A stretch of 64,000 nucleotides of DNA, taken from Candidatus Bathyarchaeota archaeon. GTDB lineage: Archaea; Thermoproteota; Bathyarchaeia; Bathyarchaeales; Bathyarchaeaceae. Shown here one piece after another: positions 51,974 through 60,482 of this stretch. How positions within the stretch are numbered: position 1 is the stretch's first letter; each line of letters begins with the position of its first letter. The notes under the pieces are model-generated. The model was not told the origin of the DNA. It made no database searches and worked only from the letters and a program-made list of their open reading frames with translations. The DNA lies in the NCBI GenBank assembly GCA_029883255.1, contig JAOUJL010000001.1, positions 8,047 through 72,046 of the forward strand, read 5' to 3'. The position numbers and the translations under genes are program-made.

Positions 51974-52455
51974 ACAATAACAGGCATATCAAATCTTTTT
52001 CCTTGGATTCTTAGCAACAGATCAATTTCGGTATCCGCAGAGTCAACAATACGCCCATCAAACTTCATAGCAATGAATGCCCTTGGCTTTACCTGATAAA
52101 AATCAATAGATATCTTTGCTATCTGTTCGATCAGTTCAACCATCTCTTCTCTTTTCAGTTGCGTTCTCCTCATACTAGCAAGTTTCTGAAGCAATCTTGG
52201 TGGTAACCATGGTTTAGGTGGCCTATTGAAACCAAGACGTATTCTTTGTTCAAATGAAAATGGAATGTCTTCCCTAGTGGGTTCAGTTTTTGAAATGTCC
52301 TCTTTACTAAGGTCAAATTTTGGTTTAGGTATCGTTCCAGATTGTGATCCAGGAGTTGAAGAGGGGTAAGATATAGTTTCTTCTTCCTCTTTGAATATCG
52401 TTTGTTGATAACTTTCAGATACTTCGGGAATAACTGTAAGTGCCACAAGGTTCAC
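51931..52455 (-). CDS. Hypothetical protein with proline/threonine-rich N-terminal half
   Basis: 174 residues. The first 90 are low-complexity and probably disordered (SYPSSTPGSQSGTIPKPK), the middle is basic (RLLQKLASMRRTQLKREEM), and the C-terminal half has PRAFIAMKFDGRIVDSADTEI. No family recognised. Starts in a 4-bp overlap with the preceding gene. Confidence 0.5.
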   Translation of the reverse strand: MNLVALTVIPEVSESYQQTIFKEEEETISYPSSTPGSQSGTIPKPKFDLSKEDISKTEPTREDIPFSFEQRIRLGFNRPPKPWLPPRLLQKLASMRRTQLKREEMVELIEQIAKISIDFYQVKPRAFIAMKFDGRIVDSADTEIDLLLRIQGKRFDMPVIVWEAGSESFSGWRT

Positions 52456-53099
52456 CTATCAATAAGACCAATAACCTTTGCCATCCTTTCCTCGAAAGAT
52501 TCTACAAATTTCCTTGTTTTAACTCTATCGCTGTTTCTGAAAACAACACTTATAACATACGAATCATTCCTCTCAAAGTTCGGTCTGACCGTTATATCAA
52601 ACCAATTTTCTGAATTTACTCTTAAATCAGCGCCGCCAAATCTAAGTCCAAAAGGCCAAATTTTCTCGTCCATTATCTTTTCAAGGTCATCGAAGATTGA
52701 AAATCTAAGGGCTTTTGCAATCGTTTTGTAAGCTTGCTTTTTTGTTGGAAATTCATATGTCGCAACAAAACTATAAAATCGTGCAATGTCATTAACATCA
52801 ACATCATGATCTTCTTTTAAGATATTAGCAATTTCATCGAAACAGGTTAGGGCAGATTTGATAGAAATATCTACGATTGTCAAAAACTGTGCGCTCGTAT
52901 CAACCTGTATGACGGTTTTTCCTTTGCGAGCTATTTCGCCTGTACCCGTCATCCTTCCCGGGGGGCGTGGAAATGGAAGCGCAGGGCTGATTTCGTAACC
53001 TTTTTTTTCTAAACTCTCAACTATTTCTTCAAAAGTCAGCGGATACAGAATCGTATTGAAGCCTATGCCATAAGTGACTGACAGAGGTTTATATCTCAT
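52452..53099 (-). CDS. Hypothetical protein, first gene of an unknown operon
   Basis: 215 residues, no membrane segment. It has a mixed alpha/beta character with KGKTVIQVDTSAQFLTIVD, a central helical part and a WPFGLRFGGADLRVN stretch. This style recalls sporadically distributed TIGR04255-type proteins, but the match is only a feeling. ATG 53099; minus-strand AT-rich promoter region upstream. Function unknown. Confidence 0.5.
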   Translation of the reverse strand: MRYKPLSVTYGIGFNTILYPLTFEEIVESLEKKGYEISPALPFPRPPGRMTGTGEIARKGKTVIQVDTSAQFLTIVDISIKSALTCFDEIANILKEDHDVDVNDIARFYSFVATYEFPTKKQAYKTIAKALRFSIFDDLEKIMDEKIWPFGLRFGGADLRVNSENWFDITVRPNFERNDSYVISVVFRNSDRVKTRKFVESFEERMAKVIGLIDR

Positions 53100-53203
53100 T
53101 TTTCCCCCTCTTCATTTATATATACTCTTTCGATTGCTTATATTTTAATATGGCGTGTGGTAAGTACCGACCACCACCGCTAAATTGTTCTTTGAGGGCC
53201 TTC

Positions 53204-53212
53204 CGCGCGCGC
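53204..53212. repeat. GC-alternating tract
   Basis: CGCGCGCGC inside the putative 2.3-kb insertion, upstream of its three-gene operon. Confidence 0.55.
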
Positions 53213-53475
53213 TCTATCGATGGCGTCATCTAATCTTACAATTCCCCTTCTTTTTTCTGTTTTCTTGTAATATCAAGCCACATAGAACTATCTTCTATAA
53301 TAGAAATCCATATTTTATGGTTAAATCTGGTGATTTATGATATTGTAACGTATTACCGGACTGTCGCGCACGCACACAAAGGAGCCGAAGACATCTGGAT
53401 TCTTTCTATGGGGTTCATGGAAGTTTAAAAGCGAACCACGTATGGGCTATAGGTGATTAATGTCACGTAGGCATA

Positions 53476-53490
53476 GACGTTAATCATGTA
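53476..53490. repeat. 15-bp direct repeat, right copy (attachment-site-like)
   Basis: GACGTTAATCATGTA, identical to 51156-51170, including the last codons of the UMP kinase gene; the next bases give TAA instead of TAG. Confidence 0.6.
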
Positions 53491-53536
53491 ATGTGTTCTC
53501 GTTCAACACTTTCGAGGCAACGTTTATATATCATAG

Positions 53537-53566
53537 TTGATATCAAATGCGATATCACTGGTGATA
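53537..53566. promoter_or_regulatory. Candidate PadR operators
   Basis: Two inverted repeats between the TATA-like element and ATG 53569: TTGATATCAA (53537-53546) and TATCAC-TG-GTGATA (53553-53566). GATATC/GTGATA half-sites suit autoregulation by the PadR protein encoded next. Confidence 0.5.
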
Positions 53567-53568
53567 AC

Positions 53569-54129
53569 ATGTTTGCTCTTCCGCCACCACCCCCATTCCG
53601 GCATTGGATGAGACATACTGCAAGTGTTCCAAAGGGATTTCTAAGATACTATGTGCTTAAACTCTTGAAAGAGAAGCCCATGTCTGGATCTGAGATCATC
53701 GTTGAAATTGAAAGGGAAACGGATGGACGATGGAAACCAAGTCCAGGCTCAATCTATCCCCTTCTGGCATGGCTTCACGACAAGGACTACATAAAAGAGC
53801 TACCGAAGGAGGAGGGCGGGATAAAACGTTACATGCTTACGGAGCAAGGTAAAAAATTCTTTGAAGAACAGGTGAAACTCAAAGAAAAACTGCAGAAAAA
53901 GTTAGAGTTCTTAGCACCTCCATTCTTCGGCGGATTCTGGCTTAGCGCTCATCCTGAGAGACTGCGTGAACTTCGAGAACCTGTTAGACGATTTGCTAGA
54001 GCAATTTTCAGTCTTAGAACAGCTTTTCAGGAGAATTTTACAGAGCAAGCCTTAAAAGAGGTTAAGGAATTGTTGAACAGCACCACTGAAAAAATTGAGG
54101 AAATAAGTAAAAGAATTAAAAGAGGATGA
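53569..54129 (+). CDS. PadR family transcriptional regulator
   Basis: About 186 residues. The winged helix (FLRYYVLKLLKEKPMSGSEII then SPGSIYPLLAWLHDKDYI) is the PadR signature, with a longer C-terminal helical region for dimerisation. ATG 53569 is used since it follows the operator-like repeats. Its stop overlaps the ABC ATPase start, so it probably controls the MacB-like exporter in response to a drug or peptide. Confidence 0.9.
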   Translation: MFALPPPPPFRHWMRHTASVPKGFLRYYVLKLLKEKPMSGSEIIVEIERETDGRWKPSPGSIYPLLAWLHDKDYIKELPKEEGGIKRYMLTEQGKKFFEEQVKLKEKLQKKLEFLAPPFFGGFWLSAHPERLRELREPVRRFARAIFSLRTAFQENFTEQALKEVKELLNSTTEKIEEISKRIKRG

Positions 54130-54806
54130 TAAGTGTGACGACACCTGTTGTTGAAAGAACGAACGTTAAGAAAACTTACATGCTTGGAAAGGTTCCAGTA
54201 AACGCTTTACAAGGCGTAAATTTGAAAGTTGAAAAGGGCGATTTCGTTGCGATCTCTGGTCCATCTGGCAGCGGTAAGTCCACGCTTCTAAACATGATTG
54301 GCGCATTAGACAAGCCGACAGAAGGAAAAGTCTTCATAGAAGGTGTTAACGTTTCCACGTTAAATGACAATGGACTGGCGGATTTAAGGCGGAGGATAGG
54401 ATTTGTATTTCAATTCTTCAACCTTATTCCACGGCTCACTGCGAGAGGAAATGTTGAATTAACAATGTCTATAACCGGTTTAGGCAGAGATGAAAGAAGA
54501 AAACGCGCTGAAGGGCTTCTGGAAACAGTAGGCTTGAAGGAAAGAGTGAATCATAAGCCAGCTGAACTCAGCGGCGGTGAACGTCAACGTGTGGCAATTG
54601 CCAGAGCCTTAGCAAACAATCCAAAATTTCTCCTAATGGATGAACCCACAGGAAACATAGACTCAAAAACTGCAAAAGAAATAATAGAGCTGGTCATGCG
54701 GTTAAATGAGGAGAAAGGCGCAACCATAATAATTGTTACACACGACCAGCAAATAGCATCACAAGCGAAGAGAACGGTGCAGATGCTTGACGGCTTGATA
54801 GTCTAG
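54126..54806 (+). CDS. ABC transporter ATPase, MacB/LolD-like
   Basis: 226 residues: Walker A GPSGSGKSTLL, signature LSGGERQRV, Walker B FLLMDEPTGNIDS, H-loop VTHD. This subgroup drives mechanotransmission exporters. ATGA overlap with padR, 16 bp before its permease. Confidence 0.92.
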   Translation: MISVTTPVVERTNVKKTYMLGKVPVNALQGVNLKVEKGDFVAISGPSGSGKSTLLNMIGALDKPTEGKVFIEGVNVSTLNDNGLADLRRRIGFVFQFFNLIPRLTARGNVELTMSITGLGRDERRKRAEGLLETVGLKERVNHKPAELSGGERQRVAIARALANNPKFLLMDEPTGNIDSKTAKEIIELVMRLNEEKGATIIIVTHDQQIASQAKRTVQMLDGLIV

Positions 54807-54822
54807 GAAAAGGTGAACTGAT

Positions 54823-56115
54823 ATGAAAGTAAGCGACGTTTTATCCTATGCCTTCGGCGCAATACGACTGAGGAAACTTCGTGCAGGCTTAACAACTTTA
54901 GGCGTAGTTATTGGAATTGCAGCTATCGTTGCCTTGCTTTCAATTAGCCAAGGCCTCCAAGATACTATAACTGAGCAGCTTCAAACAGGATTCGCAACTG
55001 ACACGTTAATTGTTTCTGCTGGGGGAGGCTTCGGTATGGGTCCTGGCGCAATGACCGCAACTGAATCTGATTTCAAACTGTTAATTAATTATACACAAAT
55101 AATCAATGAACTAGAAAATGTTAGAGTGGCAGTGGCGATAATTCAAAAGGCAAGCTATGTTAAATTCGGTGAAAGAGAATTTATACTCACCATAGTAGGT
55201 GTGAATTTCACCAAATATACAAACATTTACAGCAGCACCTTTGTAGCTGAAACTGGAGAAATACCCCTAGATCCGGAAAACGAGACGGTTGTAGTTGGAA
55301 AAAGGGTTAGTGACCCTTGGAAGAATGGAACATCATTCTGTGACGTAGACGACACCGTTGAGATCATTTGGACTAACGCAAGCAGACTCCCGCCGAAAAA
55401 TGAAACTTATGTTGGCCATGTTGCGGCTGTTCTTAAGGAGATTGGAGGCTTCAGCCTCACCGGACCTTCGGACTTTAGTGTTTACATTCCAATTTCGCAA
55501 GCTCAAAGTTTCTTTGGAACTGATGAATGTGATATGATAATTGTGCAGTTAGAAAATGATGATGAGGCAACGATTGAGAGTGTTTCTGAAGCCATAGACG
55601 AGGCTTTTAGCGGCCAAGTTTCAGTGACTTCTTCAACTGCTGTGCTTGACATCATTTCAAGCGTTTTCTCGACCGTAGAAATTTTCTTAGCTGGGATTGC
55701 CGCAATCTCACTTTTGGTGGCTGGCATAGGCATAATGAACATTATGATTGTTTCTTTGATGGAGCGTACGAGAGAGATAGGTATACTGAAAGCTTTGGGC
55801 ATGAAAAGTCGAACGGTGCTTTTGATTTTCCTAAGCGAAGCGGTGATAGTTGGTTTGATGGGTGCAGCATTTGGCATAGCTTCAGGTTGGGGTTTAGCAA
55901 ACGTAGTTGCAAGAGTCTTTAGTGGAGGCGGAGGGTTTATGGGAGCAGGAAATCACGCGGCAGCCGCAGGTAGAATGACCATAACTCCTGTCTTAACTCC
56001 AACGGTGTTCCTAGGTGCCCTAGCTTTCGGCTTAATAGTCAGCGTAATCTTTGCACTTTATCCAGCTTGGCGAGCTTCAAAACTCAAACCAGTAGAAGCT
56101 TTAAGATACGAGTGA
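54823..56115 (+). CDS. ABC transporter permease, FtsX/MacB-like
   Basis: 430 residues: one N-terminal membrane helix (LTTLGVVIGIAAIVALLSIS), a large extracellular domain of about 240 residues, then three helices with ERTREIGILKALGM in the cytoplasmic loop, and the end YPAWRASKLKPVEALRYE. Partner of the preceding ATPase. Likely exports or detaches lipids, peptides or toxic compounds. Confidence 0.92.
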   Translation: MKVSDVLSYAFGAIRLRKLRAGLTTLGVVIGIAAIVALLSISQGLQDTITEQLQTGFATDTLIVSAGGGFGMGPGAMTATESDFKLLINYTQIINELENVRVAVAIIQKASYVKFGEREFILTIVGVNFTKYTNIYSSTFVAETGEIPLDPENETVVVGKRVSDPWKNGTSFCDVDDTVEIIWTNASRLPPKNETYVGHVAAVLKEIGGFSLTGPSDFSVYIPISQAQSFFGTDECDMIIVQLENDDEATIESVSEAIDEAFSGQVSVTSSTAVLDIISSVFSTVEIFLAGIAAISLLVAGIGIMNIMIVSLMERTREIGILKALGMKSRTVLLIFLSEAVIVGLMGAAFGIASGWGLANVVARVFSGGGGFMGAGNHAAAAGRMTITPVLTPTVFLGALAFGLIVSVIFALYPAWRASKLKPVEALRYE

Positions 56116-56118
56116 AAA

Positions 56119-56718
56119 CTACCGTTTTTCCTGTTTTTCTTTCCAAAAGGAGATGAACCATGGTGCGCTTAGAACTAAGCCTATTGGAATTACGATTTCT
56201 GCTGTCATGAGCATTTTCCTGCTTGGCGCAACTAGGTTGATCATTGATATCTGGCTTCTGTACGTAACCGTCGCGTTGCCATAATTAGCGAAGACTAGTA
56301 CTGCTTGTTCAACCATTGTTGGTATGTATTCAAATTCAACTTCTCCTGTAATGTTTCTGAGGTAAGAGATTATGTCAGAGTGGTTTCCGAAGAAAGCTTC
56401 CAGCATACTTGTTTTCCACATTCGAGAATAGTCTCCTGCTGGAGTGTTGTTGTAAAGCCAGTTTGATATATAGCTATAATTTGATTGTACCAAGTAAATC
56501 GTTAACTCGTCGCTGGAATTCACTGCCACACGTATGCCTCGTTGTGGATTAAGCATAAATGAAGGCCCAGAAAAGAAAAAACGTGAAGGCTGAAGCGTTG
56601 AACCGTATGCGGAATAAGTTTGTTCTCGTGCGGGTATAAGTGAGATGAGCAGTAGGGCTAAGCCCACAGACATTAAAACTGTTCCAATTCTTCCAACCAG
56701 CACGGTCCATCGGCTCAT
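56119..56718 (-). CDS. Membrane-anchored protein of an ABC-2 exporter operon
   Basis: 199 residues: a helix near residues 8-27, an outside domain of about 140 residues with several N-glycosylation-like NxS/T sites (NYSY, NNTP, NHSD, NITG), and a second helix near the C terminus. No family recognised. It overlaps the upstream permease gene by 4 bp, so it is probably an accessory subunit of that transporter. Confidence 0.6.
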   Translation of the reverse strand: MSRWTVLVGRIGTVLMSVGLALLLISLIPAREQTYSAYGSTLQPSRFFFSGPSFMLNPQRGIRVAVNSSDELTIYLVQSNYSYISNWLYNNTPAGDYSRMWKTSMLEAFFGNHSDIISYLRNITGEVEFEYIPTMVEQAVLVFANYGNATVTYRSQISMINLVAPSRKMLMTAEIVIPIGLVLSAPWFISFWKEKQEKR

Positions 56719-57518
56719 AGGCTAAGCCTCCTGCAGAAGTATACATAACTAATCGAGAACATGACTGCCACCAGTGCAAACGCACCTCCCACATACCATA
56801 ACACTTCATTGAAGCTCGGAGTCCAAGAACCAGCTAAACCAGTTGAAAAATAATGTTGCTGAAGCGCGAGAGCTGGATTAATTACAGCGATTATTTGAAT
56901 AGGCCAAGCTGAACCAGTGACAAATGCGATTACGGTTAGTATTCCGTTGACAACTCCTATAGCGAAGTATAGGATTATTCCGAAAACTAATGCTAAACCG
57001 CCTCTTTTAACTTTCAGAGTCATCAGTAGTAAGACTGCTGCTAAGAAGAGTGAATAACCGATGTTTGCCGAATAAGTTAGAAGCACTGTGCCAATGTAAT
57101 TGGAGATTATGTCTGGTGCAAGTAGGTAGAGTGCTGAGATTTGTATTCCAAGAAATATCAAGAGAGCTACAACTATTGCTGAAAGAAGCTTAGCTGTAAG
57201 TATAGAACGCCTTTTAAGCGGATAAGAGAAGAATGTTTGGATCGTTCCTTTTTCCAGATCATTTCCAAGTCCATAAGCTATATTTTTGAAAATCAAAATT
57301 ATAAAGATAAATATCGGAAATCCCATTAACGACGTTACCATCGTATAAGCTACTTGCTCATTCGTGACACCTCCATACGTCTGAAAACTCACGAATATGA
57401 ATGTTCCCAACGTGTATAGAAATGTGAAGAGTTCGAGGATTGGAAAACGGTAATCTTCTTGTAATGTTGAAGCAAAAATTTCTAGGAATGGTTTACCCTT
57501 ATGCTCAGTTTTCTCCAT
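56715..57518 (-). CDS. ABC-2 type transporter permease
   Basis: 267 residues with about six membrane helices; the cytoplasmic loop GLGNDLEKGTIQTFFSYPLKRRSILTAKLL is the ABC-2 signature region. Partner of the ATPase 3 bp upstream. Confidence 0.85.
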   Translation of the reverse strand: MEKTEHKGKPFLEIFASTLQEDYRFPILELFTFLYTLGTFIFVSFQTYGGVTNEQVAYTMVTSLMGFPIFIFIILIFKNIAYGLGNDLEKGTIQTFFSYPLKRRSILTAKLLSAIVVALLIFLGIQISALYLLAPDIISNYIGTVLLTYSANIGYSLFLAAVLLLMTLKVKRGGLALVFGIILYFAIGVVNGILTVIAFVTGSAWPIQIIAVINPALALQQHYFSTGLAGSWTPSFNEVLWYVGGAFALVAVMFSISYVYFCRRLSL

Positions 57519-57521
57519 GGT

Positions 57522-58448
57522 TTACACCTTCTTGTTTTCGTTTGTAACAACAAGTCTGTACAGTTCCTCTAGTGATGCGCTTCCAGTTTCTATTCCAAGA
57601 ATCTTAGTTTTAGCTTTTTTAGCAAGTTTGGCAGCATCCTCATAGAGATTTTCTTCCTCACCTTTCGCAGTGCGAACAGAGATTCCGCGTGCATCAGTTT
57701 TAATGTTTTCAATGTAAGAGAGTTTTTCAAGTTCAGCAGCCAACTTTTCAGGTTTTTCCACATTGATTCTTATTATTTCCGTAGCGTATTTTTCATAGAG
57801 TTCTGAAAGCTTTCCGGCAGCGTAAACCTTGCCCCGATTAATTATCGCAACAGAATCGCACACTCTGCTTAGTTCAGGAAGAATATGGGATGAAAGAAGA
57901 AACGTGGTTTTCTCTTTTTTGTTTATATTCACCACCAAGTCCAGCAGCAAGCTTCTTCCTTCCGGGTCAAGATTTGCAGTCATTTCGTCCGCCACAATTA
58001 GCTTGGGCTCATGAATTATCGCGTGAGCAATAGCAAATCTCTGAAGCATACCAGCGGATAAGGCTTTGATCTGCCTATCATAAGCATCTTCTAAGCCGAC
58101 TAGACCTAAAACTTCATGTGCTCTTGCTTCGGGTATGCCGAAAATTCTGCAAACTCTTCTAATATAATCCAGCACCTTCTGATAAGATGGAAAATAAGCT
58201 TTTTCATGGACGACACCTACTAATTCTCTTAAATAAGGGTTGTCCCATGGTTCTTGACCGAAAACCTCAACGTGACCCCTGTCAGGTTTCAGTAAACCCA
58301 AAACAATTTTAATGGTGGTTGTTTTTCCTGCACCGTTGGGGCCAATTAAACCAGTGATGGCGCCCTCTTCGACATTGAGGTATAAACCGTCAACCGCAAC
58401 CACCCTACCGTATTTCTTCACCAAGTCCTCGGCAACGATCAAGCTCAT
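57522..58448 (-). CDS. ABC-2 type transporter ATPase (CcmA-like)
   Basis: 308 residues: Walker A GPNGAGKTTTIK, signature LSAGMLQRF, Walker B LIVADEMTANLD, and a C-terminal extension of about 80 residues typical of the drug/Na export DRI group. First gene of a three-gene operon. Confidence 0.92.
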   Translation of the reverse strand: MSLIVAEDLVKKYGRVVAVDGLYLNVEEGAITGLIGPNGAGKTTTIKIVLGLLKPDRGHVEVFGQEPWDNPYLRELVGVVHEKAYFPSYQKVLDYIRRVCRIFGIPEARAHEVLGLVGLEDAYDRQIKALSAGMLQRFAIAHAIIHEPKLIVADEMTANLDPEGRSLLLDLVVNINKKEKTTFLLSSHILPELSRVCDSVAIINRGKVYAAGKLSELYEKYATEIIRINVEKPEKLAAELEKLSYIENIKTDARGISVRTAKGEEENLYEDAAKLAKKAKTKILGIETGSASLEELYRLVVTNENKKV

Positions 58449-58591
58449 TATCTCTCAACCAATCTTCTTGCTTACTATAAAAGCGATATAAAAAAGCTTC
58501 TGAAAACAAAATCCGCTAAAATGCTCCCTCGCATGTGCCTGAACAAATTTAAACAAAACCTGTACATATCATATCAAAAGGTGCAACGCTG

Positions 58592-59038
58592 TTGAATCGA
58601 CTGTATCCAGAACGGCCACTCGTAGGAATAGGCGCGGTCATAATCTGCAATGATAAAATTTTGCTTGAAAAAAGAAAGGGTGAGCCCGGAAGAGGCAAAT
58701 GGACTATTCCTGGCGGCTTAGTGGAATTAGGCGAGGATACTGAGCAGACGGTGATAAGGGAAGTTAGGGAAGAAACCAACCTTAGAGTTGAAAAGCCCGA
58801 ACTCGTTGATGTTGTCGACAGCAAAACTGTGGATGAGAATGGCAAGATAAAGTATCATTTTGTGATAGTTGACTATTTTGTGAAACTTAAAGGTGGGACG
58901 CTTAGGGCCGCGGATGACGCGGCAGAATTAAGATGGGTTCCATTTGACGAAGTGGAAAACTACGATTTAACAAAAAGTTTTAGAGAGTTCTTCCAGAGAA
59001 ATAGGCAGGAACTAGAAAGGTTTAACTCATGTCCTTGA
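58592..59038 (+). CDS. NUDIX hydrolase
   Basis: 148 residues. The Nudix box is complete, from GGLVELGEDTEQ to REVREETNLRV. It cleaves nucleoside-diphosphate-linked compounds such as ADP-ribose or damaged nucleotides. TTG start; the end overlaps the convergent herA by 17 bp. Confidence 0.9.
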   Translation: MNRLYPERPLVGIGAVIICNDKILLEKRKGEPGRGKWTIPGGLVELGEDTEQTVIREVREETNLRVEKPELVDVVDSKTVDENGKIKYHFVIVDYFVKLKGGTLRAADDAAELRWVPFDEVENYDLTKSFREFFQRNRQELERFNSCP

Positions 59039-60482
59039 AGAATAACCTTGTTTCTCCCATGGTTTTAACGTCTAAAGCTTTGACTTTGGCAACCATTGGA
59101 AAGTCTTTCACGATTTTTCCGAGCGCCAAACAGTAGTGTGGTGGCAAATCTCTAGCAATAGATCTGACTGTCTCTGCGTCTACCCTAGAGGCCCGCGAAA
59201 TAACTTCTAAATCCTGTTCGTTTGTGAAGTTGAAGAGGAATATGTTGTCCGCTTGGCGGTATATGTTTTGGCGGATTGTGTCTGGCTGGTTGGTTATGAA
59301 CGTTGTGAATATTCCGAAATGTCTCATTCTTGTTACAATGTCATCCCAATAGGTTTCACGCAGGTAAAGATGCGCTTCCTCGGCAAAGAGAAAGATAGCC
59401 TTAAGTTTCCAGCTTGTTAGCAGGTCAACAAGTTTTCCAAGCAGGTATTCAACAACTATCTGACGGTCGATAGAGGAAGTGTTTCGCAAGTTTATTATGA
59501 TGGCGCCGCCTTCGTTTTTAGCCCTGAATAGGCCTTCTTCCAGAAGAATGGCTTCGGCAACATTGTCTGTGAAAAAGCCGGAGTTGACTAAAGCATGATA
59601 GCGCGAGAAAAGGGCGTCGCGGACATGGTGGTTGCAACGGCAGTTGCGTATGGCTTCGCCTAGTTCATGTAAGGTAAGGTTGTCTCTTTCTTTTAAGGAT
59701 CGCCATATACGCCTAAACTCGCGAGCGGATGTTCCGGGCAGATGGAGTGCGTGGATGAGGATGTTCAGTAAAACACGTAGGTGAAGCTGTTTTAGGGCAG
59801 CCTTGAAGTTTTGAGAAGGAGTCAGAACATGAATCTTGTTGTAGTAAGCGTTTCTTTTTCCGTCAGATGTCATACCTAGGCTTATGTATTCCCCGTTTAA
59901 ATCGAAAACAACCACGGTAGCCCCATACCGTACTAGGTTGAGCATCAAAAGTTTGGATAGATGAGATTTACCGGTTTCTTTCTTCCCAGTTATTATGTTT
60001 AGTCTCCCATCCAAGGATGAAGCATCTATGGTGAGAAGCATAGAATCCTTCGTGCCGCCTAAAACTATTGGAAGTTTCCCATCAATTTTTGCGAGTTTGA
60101 GCAGGGTGGGGATTTGTAACTTCTTTATTGTTGATTGGGAGCGGGAGGGAAGCCATGAACTGGTTGGGCTTAAGCTTTCGTTTTCTGCTGTTGCGCGGAT
60201 CTTGCATGTGAGGAGCCTTGCATCCTGAATATATGTGATGTGGGGTGCAATTTCTAAGGGATCGAAGTCTTCGCCCTGCATGAGTTCTCCGCCGTCTGGA
60301 AGGCTGCGGAGTAATTCTTCCAAGATTCCTGGGATGTTTGCGAATTGCACGTCAATTACTTGTACGATTAATGCCTTTCCAGGGTCGCCATCTTCAATGA
60401 GTAGGTAGTCGCCTTTCTCTACGGTTTCATTTGGGAAACTTAGAATCTGGATGATGTTGCCCTCTTTCTTGTAGAGCTTCAT
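59022..60482 (-). CDS. herA: HerA-like bipolar DNA translocase ATPase
   Basis: 486 residues: N-terminal HAS-barrel (KGDYLLIEDGDPGKALIVQV), Walker A GKKETGKSHL near residue 168, Walker B KAIFLFAEEAHLY and a sensor-like LRNTSSIDRQ. HerA hexamers work with NurA nuclease in DNA end resection. Overlaps nurA by 4 bp. Mre11 and Rad50, often next door in archaea, are not in the window. Confidence 0.88.
   Translation of the reverse strand: MKLYKKEGNIIQILSFPNETVEKGDYLLIEDGDPGKALIVQVIDVQFANIPGILEELLRSLPDGGELMQGEDFDPLEIAPHITYIQDARLLTCKIRATAENESLSPTSSWLPSRSQSTIKKLQIPTLLKLAKIDGKLPIVLGGTKDSMLLTIDASSLDGRLNIITGKKETGKSHLSKLLMLNLVRYGATVVVFDLNGEYISLGMTSDGKRNAYYNKIHVLTPSQNFKAALKQLHLRVLLNILIHALHLPGTSAREFRRIWRSLKERDNLTLHELGEAIRNCRCNHHVRDALFSRYHALVNSGFFTDNVAEAILLEEGLFRAKNEGGAIIINLRNTSSIDRQIVVEYLLGKLVDLLTSWKLKAIFLFAEEAHLYLRETYWDDIVTRMRHFGIFTTFITNQPDTIRQNIYRQADNIFLFNFTNEQDLEVISRASRVDAETVRSIARDLPPHYCLALGKIVKDFPMVAKVKALDVKTMGETRLFFKDMS

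Larger units (their letters stand above)
53100..53568. other. Junction region: GC tract, right direct repeat and padR promoter
   Basis: Contains CGCGCGCGC at 53204-53212, a weaker patch near 53365, the right copy of the 15-bp repeat, a TATA-like TTTATATAT at 53523-53531 and the inverted repeats before padR. Minus-strand codons around the GC tract (RLDDAIDRARAEGPQ) could be a short gene remnant. Confidence 0.5.
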
